Shown here piece by piece: positions 1 to 6,577 of a stretch of 9,440 nucleotides of DNA. Made by a program: the position numbers and the translations under genes. The notes under the pieces were generated by a model. That model made no database searches. It was not told the origin of the DNA and saw nothing but the letters and a program-made list of their open reading frames with translations. Origin of the DNA: JAVBPB01 sp031549965 (lineage in GTDB: Bacteria; Bacillota; Clostridia; Lachnospirales; Lachnospiraceae); NCBI GenBank assembly GCA_031549965.1, contig JAVBPB010000127.1, positions 1 through 9,440 on the forward strand, read 5' to 3'. How positions within the stretch are numbered: the stretch's first letter is position 1; each line of letters begins with the position of its first letter.

Positions 1-105
1 GAATACAAGAACAGTACCCAAAGAACAGATATATTTTGTAGATTAATTGATAAGATAAGTGTATTAAGAAAAGAAAGCATTAAGGTATCAAATGAAGCAA
101 ATTAA
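1..105 (+). CDS. C-terminal end of an unidentified protein (partial)
   Basis: Frame 1 is open from the first base to a TAA at 103-105, giving about 34 residues that end in VLRKESIKVSNEAN. It overlaps the ATG of the next gene by 14 bases, which is a common arrangement in tightly packed mobile-element operons and is the main reason to think it is coding. The piece is basic and hydrophilic with no recognisable motif, and too short to assign. It could equally be a chance open stretch, because only the end is visible. Confidence 0.35.
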   Translation, partial: EYKNSTQRTDIFCRLIDKISVLRKESIKVSNEAN

Positions 106-343
106 TGAAAATGATAAAAAAGAAGTCAGTGAGCTGTTTACTAACCTATGGAATTTTCTCAAACAAAATTACCAACCAGAAAATGATGAGGATTGGGCAG
201 AAATTGTAAAGAAAGCAAGGTTATTACCAACTGGAAAAGAAAACACACCTTTGTATAAATTGGGTATAAACATGGTAGCAGATATAATTAATTTTATTGA
301 GGAAAATAATAAGTTAATATCAAAAGAAAATACAACCCTATAA
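92..343 (+). CDS. Small hypothetical protein upstream of integrase (83 aa)
   Basis: This is an 83-residue acidic, soluble-looking protein. I do not recognise its family. It has no membrane segment and no evident helix-turn-helix. Two helical, charged stretches are visible (residues 1-28 and 58-78) around a segment containing DEDWAEIVKKARLL. The ribosome binding site is weak (TAAGG at 80-84, spacing 7), and the ATG overlaps the preceding open frame, so translational coupling is possible. The gene ends 46 bases before the integrase start. In Tn916-type elements the small gene directly upstream of int is often the excisionase (Xis), so a directionality role is possible from position alone. The sequence does not resemble Tn916 Xis, and no function is assigned. 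Confidence 0.65.
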   Translation: MKQINENDKKEVSELFTNLWNFLKQNYQPENDEDWAEIVKKARLLPTGKENTPLYKLGINMVADIINFIEENNKLISKENTTL

Positions 344-389
344 GGGATAAATATTATTGATTCTATCTACAGGGAGAGGAGTTGTTAAG

Positions 390-1619
390 ATGGCAAATAA
401 GAAACAAAGTAGAAAAGACCATAAAGGTAGGGTACTCCCTCCTAATGTAAGTCAGAAGTCTGATTTAAGATACATATGGCGTAAAACAATTGATGGTAAG
501 CAACACGTCATTGTTGACAAAGACCTTGTGGAATTAAAAAAGAAGATAACACAAAAAGAAGCTGATATACAAAATGGTACATGCAGAGATTTGGATAAAT
601 CAACATTAAACCAATGGTTCTACAAATGGTTAGACCTTTATAAAACAAATGTAAAGCCGATAACAAGAACTAATTATATGAATTATTGGAAGTGGTATGT
701 AGAAAATAGTAGAATTGGCAAGATGCAATTAGGCAAGATTAAAAGACCTTATATAGTGGAACTTTATAAAGAATTATCAAGTAAAAACAAGTTAGCAATT
801 GGTACTATAAAATACTTAAATTCTTTGTTATATAATTGCCTTGCAGATGCTGTAGCTGATAAATTATTACCAGACAACCCATGTGAGGGAGCAATAGGAA
901 AGATAGACAAGGAAGAACCAAATAAAAGGGAAGCACTTACAAAGGAGCAACAATCCATATTTATTAATTTCATATCCAATAGTAAAATATTTGACATTTA
1001 TATGCCTTTATTCTCTTTTCTATTAGGTACTGGATGTCGTTTGGGTGAAGCAACAGGAATGACATGGAAAGATGTTGATTTAAAAAATAATGTAATTTCA
1101 GTAAATCATACTTTGTCATATAAAGCAATAGATGGAAAACATCAATTTTTTATTACTACACCAAAGACTAAAAATAGTGTAAGAGAGATTCCTATTATTC
1201 CAGATTTAAGAAAACAATTAATTAAGCAAAAGGAGATTAAGCTTATACTTGGCATACCTAGGGATTTTGTAATAGATGGTTATAATGATTTTATATTTAC
1301 CACCAAAACAGGTAAACCTTTTACTCAAGAAGCAATTAACAGAGTAATAAGAGATATTATTGAAGCCTGTAATAAAAATGAACTGGAAAAGGCAAAAAAA
1401 GAAAATAGAGAGCCAATAATTATACCCAGATTTTCAGCACATACTTTAAGGCACACATTTTGCACAAGGTTTTGCGAAAATGAAAGTAATGTAAAAGTAA
1501 TACAACAAATTATGGGTCATAGTAGAATTGATACAACATTAGATATTTACACTCATGTAACTAAAGATAAGGCAGAAGAAGTAATGCAAAATTTAGGCAG
1601 TAAAATAAAAATATGCTAA
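390..1619 (+). CDS. int: Tyrosine recombinase, Tn916-type integrase
   Basis: This is a complete 409-residue site-specific recombinase that would integrate and excise the element by cutting and rejoining attachment sites. The N-terminus (about residues 5-60, with RKDHKGRVLPP and a YIWRKTIDGK strand) resembles the arm-site-binding domain of Tn916 Int. A core-binding SAM-like domain follows (about 70-170), then the catalytic domain. The catalytic residues are all visible: Arg217 in GCRLGEATG, Lys259 in TPKTKNS, His351 and Arg354 in SAHTLRHTF, His377 in IMGHS, and the nucleophile Tyr387 in LDIYTHV. The ATG at 390 is chosen because AGAGGAG (374-380) lies about 9 bases upstream. An in-frame TTG at 357 would place this site inside the coding sequence. 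The frame is intact and the length is usual for the family, so the enzyme is probably active. Confidence 0.95.
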   Translation: MANKKQSRKDHKGRVLPPNVSQKSDLRYIWRKTIDGKQHVIVDKDLVELKKKITQKEADIQNGTCRDLDKSTLNQWFYKWLDLYKTNVKPITRTNYMNYWKWYVENSRIGKMQLGKIKRPYIVELYKELSSKNKLAIGTIKYLNSLLYNCLADAVADKLLPDNPCEGAIGKIDKEEPNKREALTKEQQSIFINFISNSKIFDIYMPLFSFLLGTGCRLGEATGMTWKDVDLKNNVISVNHTLSYKAIDGKHQFFITTPKTKNSVREIPIIPDLRKQLIKQKEIKLILGIPRDFVIDGYNDFIFTTKTGKPFTQEAINRVIRDIIEACNKNELEKAKKENREPIIIPRFSAHTLRHTFCTRFCENESNVKVIQQIMGHSRIDTTLDIYTHVTKDKAEEVMQNLGSKIKIC

Positions 1620-1653
1620 TGATTTAAGGGTTTGGCAAGATGCTAAATCATTA
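1617..1653 (+). terminator. Hairpin overlapping the integrase stop codon
   Basis: TAATGATTTA (1617-1626) and TAAATCATTA (1644-1653) form a perfect 10-bp inverted repeat around a 17-base loop. The first three bases of the 5' arm are the integrase stop codon. The stem is entirely weak except for one G-C pair and is followed only by TTGTTTGG, so it would be a poor rho-independent terminator. It may instead be mRNA-stabilising or a recombination-related repeat. The repeat is certain, the role is not. Confidence 0.4.
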
Positions 1654-1657
1654 TTGT

Positions 1658-1689
1658 TTGGTACAAAAACTTGGTACACTTTTTGGTGC
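1658..1689 (+). repeat. Three direct TTGGTRC sites, candidate integrase arm sites
   Basis: TTGGTAC occurs at 1658-1664 and 1671-1677, and TTGGTGC at 1683-1689, spaced 13 and 12 bases start to start, 38 bases after the integrase stop. Short direct repeats close to int are typical of arm-type binding sites for the N-terminal domain of this integrase class. The repeats are seen directly. Binding by this integrase is inferred. Confidence 0.5.
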
Positions 1690-1869
1690 AAATGATGAAT
1701 CAAGATAAAACCAGATAAATAATTAGCCCATCTAGGAACCATTAAATATAAGCTTCATGAACAATGATAAAGAATGATAAGCACAACCCTAATCATATCG
1801 CATTGATGCCATATACTGTGGACTAAGCCCAGTAATATCAAGGGTTTCAGAAATCAGTTAGGTCATTTG

Positions 1870-2011
1870 ACACCACTTTTACACCAATTATGTAAAGAGA
1901 TTTATATAAAAAGTAAAAGACGGTAGTTAAGGATATATGCAGTTTTAGAAAATATAACGAATTTATAAACCATCATGTCATTATAGATATGGTGGTTTTT
2001 TGTTGCACCAA
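1870..2011 (-). repeat. Three inverted TTGGTGY-like sites
   Basis: ACACCAC (1870-1876), ACACCAA (1881-1887) and GCACCAA (2005-2011) are minus-strand GTGGTGT, TTGGTGT and TTGGTGC. They match the plus-strand cluster at 1658-1689 in opposite orientation. The last one forms an exact 9-bp inverted pair with 1683-1691 (TTGGTGCAA and TTGCACCAA). Opposed arm sites on either side of a crossover would fit an attP. A single 9-bp pair could arise by chance in this much sequence, so it is the cluster as a whole that carries weight. Confidence 0.4.
1967..2001 (+). terminator. Rho-independent terminator
   Basis: AAACCATCAT (1967-1976) pairs with ATGGTGGTTT (1989-1998), including one G-U pair, around a 12-base loop. 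Six T residues (1996-2001) complete it. It would stop transcription coming through the integrase and the junction before the DUF6075-parA operon. Confidence 0.75.
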
Positions 2012-2141
2012 TCTATGTAATTATTGTAAATAATTCTATTTAATCTTTTATTTAAAGTAATCTATAAATTAATCAATCAATCAAACACCAACCGAAGTCT
2101 ATTTAAGAAAAAAATTAATTTAAATTACAGGAGGATTTTAT

Positions 2142-2606
2142 ATGAGAACAAGTACAGCGATAGGTGCAAACAATAATAAAAGCGATTTAGAAATTCAAAA
2201 CATAATTTTTATCAGTGAGGAACATAAGAAATTTTATCAATCATCATTAAATAAATGCAAATATAAAGATACATACCATAAGTCATTATGTTATTGTTTG
2301 GGGATTAGTGAGGATACAAGAGAACATGTAGATGAAATCTATGATTTTATTGATGACTCTATAAAAAAAGAATGCATTAACAAAGGCTGGCAAACAAGTG
2401 GCAGTTGTAAAATAGTAAGACTTGCTTTTAATCTATATACAGATAGGACACCAACAGTTTTTTCATAAACAGATGATGATGAGAAAATATTTGAAAGTTG
2501 CCAGTATAGTGTATCTGATATTTTTTGTTGTAGTTATGCCCTATATTTTTTTCAAGCAATTAAAATACGCTATCCAGAGTATTGCATAGAAAAGAAAGTA
2601 AATTAA
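2142..2606 (+). pseudogene. DUF6075-type protein gene interrupted by an in-frame TAA
   Basis: The ATG at 2142 has AGGAGG at 2129-2134. The first 108 codons encode FISEEHKKFY, YHKSLCYCLGISEDTREH and GWQTSGSCKIVRLAFNLY, which I recognise as the DUF6075 family found next to parA in clostridial mobile elements. Its function is unknown to me. A TAA at 2466-2468 ends the frame. The same frame then continues without any shift for 45 more codons (2469-2603) to TAA at 2604-2606. It encodes the expected family C-terminus, including YSVSDIFCCSYALYFFQAIK and RYPEYC. The second half is thus conserved but separated by a single nonsense codon. The product is either a shortened 108-residue protein, a dead gene, or a readthrough product. 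A sequencing error is also possible. Confidence 0.8.
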
Positions 2607-2620
2607 GCAAGGAGGGAAAA

Positions 2621-2785
2621 ATGCTTAAATTAAGACTACAAGGAACAGAACAAGAAATTAAGTGGTTTAAGAATGTGCTATTAAAAAGTAATATAATAAA
2701 ACTTTTAAATATATCTGAACCGTATGCTAATAAGGGTACAAACAAGTATTTCAGAGTTTATGCAGATATAGAAAAATCACAATGA
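2621..2785 (+). CDS. Small DUF3970-like protein (54 aa)
   Basis: The start at 2621 is preceded by AAGGAGGGAAAA (AAGGAGGG at 2609-2616). An upstream in-frame ATG at 2582 has no such site and lies inside the end of the previous gene's frame. The protein begins MLKLRLQGTEQEIKWFKNVL and ends with NKYFRVYADIEKSQ. This beta-alpha-beta-like pattern with a C-terminal KYxRxYxDIE strand is like DUF3970/YvzF-type small proteins seen beside parA in such elements. No enzymatic motif is visible. It lies 15 bases before parA and is surely in the same operon. The family call is from memory of the pattern and is moderate. Confidence 0.7.
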   Translation: MLKLRLQGTEQEIKWFKNVLLKSNIIKLLNISEPYANKGTNKYFRVYADIEKSQ

Positions 2786-2800
2786 TGGAGGATAAAAATT

Positions 2801-3586
2801 ATGTGTAGAATTATAGCAATCGCAAATCAAAAAGGTGGAGTTGGTAAAAGTACTACTTGCAGTAATCTTGGTATTGGCTTGGCAAATCAGGGCAAAAGGG
2901 TTCTTTTAATAGATGGGGATGCCCAAGGAAGCTTAACTGCAAGCTTAGGTTATATAGAACCTGATCAGATAAATATTACTTTAGCATCAATTATGAGTGA
3001 TATAATCAATGACCAAACAATTGAGCCAAATAAGGGGATTTTACACCATGAGGAAAAGGTTGATTTACTTCCTGCTAATATAGAATTATCTGGTCTTGAA
3101 ATTTCTTTGGTTAATGTAATGAGTAGAGAGCTAATCTTAAGAGAGTACATAGACATTGTTAAAGACAAATATGATTTTATATTATTGGATTGTGCACCCT
3201 CACTTGGTATGATTACGATTAATGCATTTGCCTGTGCAGACAGTATTTTAATTCCAGTACAAGCTGCATTTCTTCCAGTTAAAGGCTTACAACAGTTAAT
3301 TCAAACAATTGGTAAGGTAAAAAGACAGCTAAATCCCAAACTATCCATTGAGGGAATATTACTTACAATGGTGGATAGTCGTACTAATTACGCAAAAGAA
3401 ATTATTGCTATGCTTCATGAAGTATATGGGAATAAAGTAAGAATATTTGCCAATAACATTCCATTATCAGTAAGAGCAGCAGAAACATCGGCAGAAGGTA
3501 CAAGTATCTATGTGCATGCTCCAAAAGGAAAAGTTGCTAAAGCGTATCAGAGCTTGACAATGGAGGTGCTTGGCAATGAAAAATAA
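2801..3586 (+). CDS. parA: ParA/Soj-type partition ATPase
   Basis: This 261-residue cytoplasmic ATPase binds DNA non-specifically and, with ParB, distributes copies of the replicon to daughter cells. The deviant Walker A motif KGGVGKST is at residues 11-18, the A' region LLIDGDAQGS at 35-44, and the Walker B strand FILLDCAPS at 126-134. There is no N-terminal helix-turn-helix extension, so it is of the short Soj-like (type Ib or chromosomal-like) kind. GGAGG at about 2785-2789 precedes the ATG. The gene overlaps parB by 11 bases, which suggests coupled translation and matched amounts of both proteins. The frame is intact and the length is normal. Confidence 0.95.
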   Translation: MCRIIAIANQKGGVGKSTTCSNLGIGLANQGKRVLLIDGDAQGSLTASLGYIEPDQINITLASIMSDIINDQTIEPNKGILHHEEKVDLLPANIELSGLEISLVNVMSRELILREYIDIVKDKYDFILLDCAPSLGMITINAFACADSILIPVQAAFLPVKGLQQLIQTIGKVKRQLNPKLSIEGILLTMVDSRTNYAKEIIAMLHEVYGNKVRIFANNIPLSVRAAETSAEGTSIYVHAPKGKVAKAYQSLTMEVLGNEK

Positions 3587-4469
3587 TGAAAACATTAATA
3601 AAGGTAAACACTCTGCAAGTAAAATAAAACTTGCTGGATTTGATGATTTATTTGGAGAATCTTCGGCAGAAGGGATGAAAATTATTGAGATCCCATTATC
3701 CGATTTATATAAATACCATAATCATCCTTTTAAAGTATTGGATGATGAGAAGATGGAGGAAACAGTTGAAAGTATAAAACAATATGGAGTTTTAGTTCCT
3801 GGAATTGCAAGACCAAGGAAAGAAAGTGGATATGAGATTGTTGCAGGACACAGAAGAAAACGAGGATGTGAACTTGCTGGATTGTCTTCTATGCCAGTGA
3901 TTGTAAAAGAATTAAATGATGATGAAGCTGATATTATAATGGTTGATTCAAATATTCAAAGAGAGAATTTATTATTTAGTGAAAAAGCTTTTGCATATAA
4001 GATAAAATTTGAAGCTATGAAGCATCAAGGGAGTAAAGGAAAAGCTGTATCTACAACTGAAATAGGAGAACAAAGTGGTGAAAGCGGAAGACAGGTACAA
4101 AGATATATTCGTTTAACCAAATTACATGAAGATATTTTGAAATTAGTAGATTGCTTTAAAATAAAATTCATACCAGCCGAAAAGTTATCCTATCTAGCTA
4201 TGAATGAACAGGAGTGGTTGCTGAAATATATAGAAAAGGCAGGCATTTATCCTAGTGAATCACAAGCGAGTAAACTAAAACAATATAGTGAAAGTAAAGA
4301 GCTAACATCAGGTATGGTTGAATTAATTATGGCAGAAAGTAAGAATGAAGGAAATAAAGTAGTCATTTCAGCAGAGAAGATTAAGCAATACTTTTCCCCT
4401 AGCTATTCAAAGCAGAATATTGAAGAAATTATATTTCAATTACTGGAGCAGTGGAAGGCTTCACACTAA
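3576..4469 (+). CDS. parB: ParB-family partition protein
   Basis: This 297-residue protein would bind a centromere-like site and stimulate ParA. The ParB/Spo0J N-terminal domain starts near residue 30 (KIIEIPLSDLYKYHNHPFKV). It contains the box EIVAGHRRKRG, with G91-H92-R93-R94, which in this family binds the nucleotide, and SNIQRENLLFSEKAFAYKIK after it. A helix-turn-helix region follows (about 150-190, including TEIGEQSGESGRQVQRYIRL). I choose ATG 3576 because GGAGG (3562-3566) lies 9 bases upstream. A TTG at 3570 would be only 3 bases from it. The gene overlaps parA and is followed 13 bases later by the rep gene, forming one operon. No parS could be picked out by eye. Confidence 0.92.
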   Translation: MKNNENINKGKHSASKIKLAGFDDLFGESSAEGMKIIEIPLSDLYKYHNHPFKVLDDEKMEETVESIKQYGVLVPGIARPRKESGYEIVAGHRRKRGCELAGLSSMPVIVKELNDDEADIIMVDSNIQRENLLFSEKAFAYKIKFEAMKHQGSKGKAVSTTEIGEQSGESGRQVQRYIRLTKLHEDILKLVDCFKIKFIPAEKLSYLAMNEQEWLLKYIEKAGIYPSESQASKLKQYSESKELTSGMVELIMAESKNEGNKVVISAEKIKQYFSPSYSKQNIEEIIFQLLEQWKASH

Positions 4470-4482
4470 GGAGGTGTAACAG

Positions 4483-5631
4483 TTGGCAGAAAACATATCA
4501 TTTGATTATTATTATGGCTCACAAGCAGAACAATTTAGTTTTTACAGAATACCAAAGCTATTACTTACTCATGATTATTTTAAAAAGATTTCAAGTGATG
4601 CAAAGATACTTTATGGAATAATGCTTGATCGTATGTCTTTATCTATGAAAAATCGTTGGGTAGATAAGGATAATCGTGTATATATTATATTTACCGTAGA
4701 AAATGTTTTGGAAATGATGTGTTGCAGTGAAAGAAAAGCAATTAATCTGTTAGGAGAGCTTGACATGAAAACAGGAATTGGATTAATTGAAAAAAAGAGG
4801 CAGGGTCTTGGAAAACCTAATTTAATTTATGTAAAAAACTTTCTTATACCTAAAGACTATTCTCAATATGCTAATGAGGAAGCTAGTGGATTAGTAGAAG
4901 AACCCCAGAACTGCACAAATTTGCAGTTCAAGAACTGTACAGATTTGTGTGATAAAAATGTAGAGGAAGTTCAGAATATAGAAGAAAAGGGCTTGGAAAT
5001 ACAGCGTTTAGAGATTTTTAAGCCAGAGGACTATCAAGAGATAAACGAAGATATACATATCAAGAACTGCACAAATGTACATGACCAGAACTGCACAAAT
5101 GTACATGACCATAACTGCACAAATTTGCATGTCAAGGACTGCGTAAACGTGCATGACCAGAACTGCATGAATGTGCAGTCTAATTATACTAATAATAGTT
5201 ATACTGATAATATTAATACTAATCTAATCAATCTATCTAAAAGTTTGAAAGTTGAGAAAAAATGTAATAAGATGGTTGAGGTTGCTGAGTATGAAAATAT
5301 CATAAAGAGCAACATTGAATACGAATACTTGATTAATGAGTATAGGCAGGAAGAGATTGATGAGCTTGTTACACTTATGCTTGAGTTGGTAAGCTGCAAT
5401 CAGGATACCATTTGGATAGCAGGGGCAGAACGTCCTTTTGAAATGGTAAAGGGTAAGTTTATGAAATTGAATTATAGTCACATTCAATATGTTATGGATT
5501 GCCTTAACCGTAACATACACAAAATATCAAATATTAAAAGTTATTTATTAACTGCTCTTTTTAATGCACCATCAACCATTAATCAATATTATAAAGCAGA
5601 AGTAAAGCATGATAAACACAGTATTTATTGA
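4483..5631 (+). CDS. repA: RepA_N-type replication initiator with C-terminal DUF6017-like domain
   Basis: This 382-residue initiator would start replication of the element. Residues about 4-115 match the RepA_N (replisome organiser) domain: FDYYYGSQAEQFSFYRIPK, then SSDAKILYGIMLDRMSLS, and a winged-helix region with CCSERKAINLLGELD. A variable, repeat-rich linker follows (about 140-240), in which seven copies of an 8-residue unit such as QNCTNVHD are encoded by 24-bp DNA repeats. The C-terminus (about 268-382) with IWIAGAERPFEMVKGKFMKL and YLLTALFNAPSTINQYY is of DUF6017 type, usual for clostridial conjugative elements. The start is TTG 4483, with TAAGGAGG (4467-4474) 8 bases upstream. The next ATG in frame is far inside the conserved domain. 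In RepA_N replicons the origin is known to lie inside the rep gene, which fits the repeats here. Confidence 0.92.
   Translation: MAENISFDYYYGSQAEQFSFYRIPKLLLTHDYFKKISSDAKILYGIMLDRMSLSMKNRWVDKDNRVYIIFTVENVLEMMCCSERKAINLLGELDMKTGIGLIEKKRQGLGKPNLIYVKNFLIPKDYSQYANEEASGLVEEPQNCTNLQFKNCTDLCDKNVEEVQNIEEKGLEIQRLEIFKPEDYQEINEDIHIKNCTNVHDQNCTNVHDHNCTNLHVKDCVNVHDQNCMNVQSNYTNNSYTDNINTNLINLSKSLKVEKKCNKMVEVAEYENIIKSNIEYEYLINEYRQEEIDELVTLMLELVSCNQDTIWIAGAERPFEMVKGKFMKLNYSHIQYVMDCLNRNIHKISNIKSYLLTALFNAPSTINQYYKAEVKHDKHSIY
4905..4952 (+). repeat. Two 24-bp rep repeats (iteron-like)
   Basis: Two adjacent 24-base units, 4905-4928 and 4929-4952, share the pattern MAGAACTGYACARATTTG. They are in phase with the coding frame and encode QNCTNLQF and KNCTDLCD. 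Each carries a short imperfect dyad such as CTGCA...TGCAG (4911-4926). They are the same family as the five units at 5061-5180, 108 bases downstream. Confidence 0.85.
5061..5180 (+). repeat. Five tandem 24-bp rep repeats (iteron array)
   Basis: Five head-to-tail 24-base units start at 5061, 5085, 5109, 5133 and 5157. The core is AACTGCACAAATGTACATGA or a close variant, with the fourth copy the most diverged (GGACTGCGTAAACGTGCATG). They encode octapeptides of the type NCTNVHDQ. The unit length, direct orientation and partial dyad in each unit fit binding sites for the initiator that the same gene encodes. It is not a CRISPR: there are no spacers. Confidence 0.9.
5181..5260. other. AT-rich tract after the iterons, candidate unwinding element
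   Basis: Immediately after the last iteron the coding sequence becomes very AT-rich, with TAATTATACTAATAATAG near 5181-5200 and repeated TAAT/ATACT steps to about 5230. The protein here is low-complexity Asn/Thr-rich (YTNNSYTDNINTN), so codon constraint is light. Iterons next to an AT-rich tract are the standard architecture of a theta replication origin. The role as an origin (with 4905-5180) is inferred. Confidence 0.5.
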
Positions 5632-5644
5632 TTCTGGAGGATTT

Positions 5645-5971
5645 ATGGAAAACAGTAAAGGCTTTTTTGGAAATGCTATATTTCCTGTTGTGGCAGTAAG
5701 TATTTTAGTCGTAATATTCTTGCCCATTTGTAAATCGGATGGTCAAATTGACTATTTTTTGTTATGGATTTGGGTTGGCTGTCCATTTGGAATAAGAAAG
5801 ATGTTTGCTTGGCTGGTTCCCAGAAACTTTGGATTGGCAGGTACAGTTGGAGTAATTGCTTTAAATTTTATAATTGGAGGATTACTTGGAGGAGCGATTG
5901 CTTTATACAGGATTTTATATGCAATATTTTATATTTTAAGAATAATTATAAAGTTTTTATTAGGCAGATAA
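5645..5971 (+). CDS. DUF6050-like integral membrane protein (108 aa)
   Basis: This small hydrophobic protein probably has three to four membrane segments, at about residues 8-27 (NAIFPVVAVSILVVIFLPI), 36-47, 62-84 and 86-106. The motifs DGQIDYFLLWIWVGCPFGI and AGTVGVIALNFIIGGLLGG match my memory of DUF6050 proteins, which sit next to the RepA_N gene in clostridial conjugative elements. Their function is unknown. I prefer ATG 5645, 4 bases after GGAGG (5636-5640). An in-frame ATG at 5609 has no good site and would overlap rep by 23 bases. The spacing of 4 is short, so the longer start is not excluded. Confidence 0.75.
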   Translation: MENSKGFFGNAIFPVVAVSILVVIFLPICKSDGQIDYFLLWIWVGCPFGIRKMFAWLVPRNFGLAGTVGVIALNFIIGGLLGGAIALYRILYAIFYILRIIIKFLLGR

Positions 5972-6015
5972 GGCAGTAAAAAGTACATATAATAATTATT
6001 TTTTATGAAAAAAGA

Positions 6016-6044
6016 TATACATTTATTAAAAAATTGTTTATAAT
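6016..6044 (+). promoter_or_regulatory. Sigma-A-type promoter of the toxin-antitoxin operon
   Basis: A perfect -10 box TATAAT (6039-6044) lies 17 bases after TATACA (6016-6021), which matches four of six positions of TTGACA. The antitoxin ribosome binding site follows at 6061-6066, giving a leader of roughly 25 bases. TA operons are usually repressed by their own products. No clear palindromic operator is seen. Confidence 0.6.
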
Positions 6045-6076
6045 ATAAATATAGTTTACGAAAGGAGTTGTGTTAA

Positions 6077-6241
6077 ATGGGGATTGCAGAAAAACATGAA
6101 CTTGTAAATGATGAGCAAAATTCAATGGATACTTTATTTGATTTGTTGGATAAGGGAATTGATGATATGGAGTCAGGAAAAATGCTGACAGTAGATGAGG
6201 CATTTAAAAATATCAAGGAACGTTTGAAAAATGTATTATAA
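6077..6241 (+). CDS. RelB/Phd-like antitoxin (54 aa)
   Basis: This small acidic protein would neutralise the toxin encoded directly downstream. AAAGGAG (6061-6067) lies 9 bases before the ATG. The protein has a central helix with MDTLFDLLDKGIDDMESGK and a C-terminal DEAFKNIKERLKN, a pattern common to short antitoxins paired with RelE/ParE toxins (a DUF-type IDDMExG...EEAFxxIRERI tail). No N-terminal DNA-binding domain is obvious in the first 15 residues, so it may regulate weakly. It overlaps the toxin gene by 11 bases, so translation is coupled. It has its own promoter upstream. Confidence 0.75.
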   Translation: MGIAEKHELVNDEQNSMDTLFDLLDKGIDDMESGKMLTVDEAFKNIKERLKNVL

Positions 6242-6575
6242 TGTATTGGTGACCGAAGAAGCAGAGAATGATGTATTTGAACTTGTTAAATATATTGCCA
6301 TTAATTTGGGTAATATTGATGCATCAAATAATTTATACAACAGCTTAGAAAAAGAAATTCATACTTTGGGTCATTTTCCATTGAAACATGTAGATACTGG
6401 TATTAGATACAGGGGATACATGATACATAAAAAAGTTTATCAATCATATTTGCTATTTTATATTATAAACAATACACAAAAGGAAGTCTACGTTTTAAGG
6501 ATTTTGAAAGATTTAATGAATTGGCAGAGAATTTTAAGAAAAGAGAATAAATATCATTTTACTAAAAATAGATAA
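6231..6575 (+). CDS. RelE/ParE-superfamily toxin (114 aa)
   Basis: This is probably the toxic partner of a type II toxin-antitoxin pair, either an mRNA interferase (RelE branch) or a gyrase poison (ParE branch). It starts MYYNVLVTEEAENDVFELVKY, the usual first strand and helix of the superfamily, followed by a second helix with a YNSLEKEIHTL pattern. The central SYLLFYIINNTQKEVYVLRIL and the C-terminal DLMNWQRIL strand-helix are also typical. Catalytic assignment is not possible by eye. The ATG lies inside the end of the antitoxin gene, which serves as its translational entry, and no separate ribosome binding site is needed. A terminator follows at once, so the pair is a self-contained cassette that stabilises the element. 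Confidence 0.8.
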   Translation: MYYNVLVTEEAENDVFELVKYIAINLGNIDASNNLYNSLEKEIHTLGHFPLKHVDTGIRYRGYMIHKKVYQSYLLFYIINNTQKEVYVLRILKDLMNWQRILRKENKYHFTKNR

Positions 6576-6577
6576 TT

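Larger units (their letters stand above)
1620..2141. other. Non-coding junction, probable attachment (att) region
   Basis: This stretch of 522 bases between the integrase and the maintenance block has no credible gene in any frame. It contains, in order, the int-stop hairpin, three direct TTGGTRC sites (1658-1689), a featureless middle (1690-1869) with AATGATAA twice in the range 1762-1781, three inverted ACCAA/ACCAC sites (1870-1876, 1881-1887, 2005-2011), a terminator (1967-2001), and an AT-rich leader with AATC in 3.5 tandem copies (2071-2084). Tn916-type integrases recombine just downstream of int and bind repeats on both sides. The layout therefore suggests an attachment site whose crossover lies in the middle part. 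The crossover itself cannot be located without a second sequence. Confidence 0.5.

Noticed and set aside
357..389. Upstream TTG start for the integrase
   Set aside because: The good ribosome binding site at 374-380 would fall inside the coding sequence and serves ATG 390.
1690..1869. A tRNA or host-gene end as integration target
   Set aside because: No cloverleaf or conserved gene end could be recognised in this part of the junction.
2004..2070. Promoter for the DUF6075-parA operon
   Set aside because: Several AT-rich candidates exist, but no -35/-10 pair with correct spacing stands out from the background.
2560..2745. Minus-strand 61-residue open frame
   Set aside because: It is antisense to the small gene at 2621 and the end of the DUF6075 frame, with no start signals.
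4905..5180. Possible CRISPR or minisatellite array
   Set aside because: The units are tandem without spacers, lie wholly in frame inside a conserved rep gene, and match the iteron pattern.
5199..5520. Minus-strand open frames opposite rep
   Set aside because: They are shadows of the AT-rich rep gene, with no ribosome binding sites and no recognisable protein.
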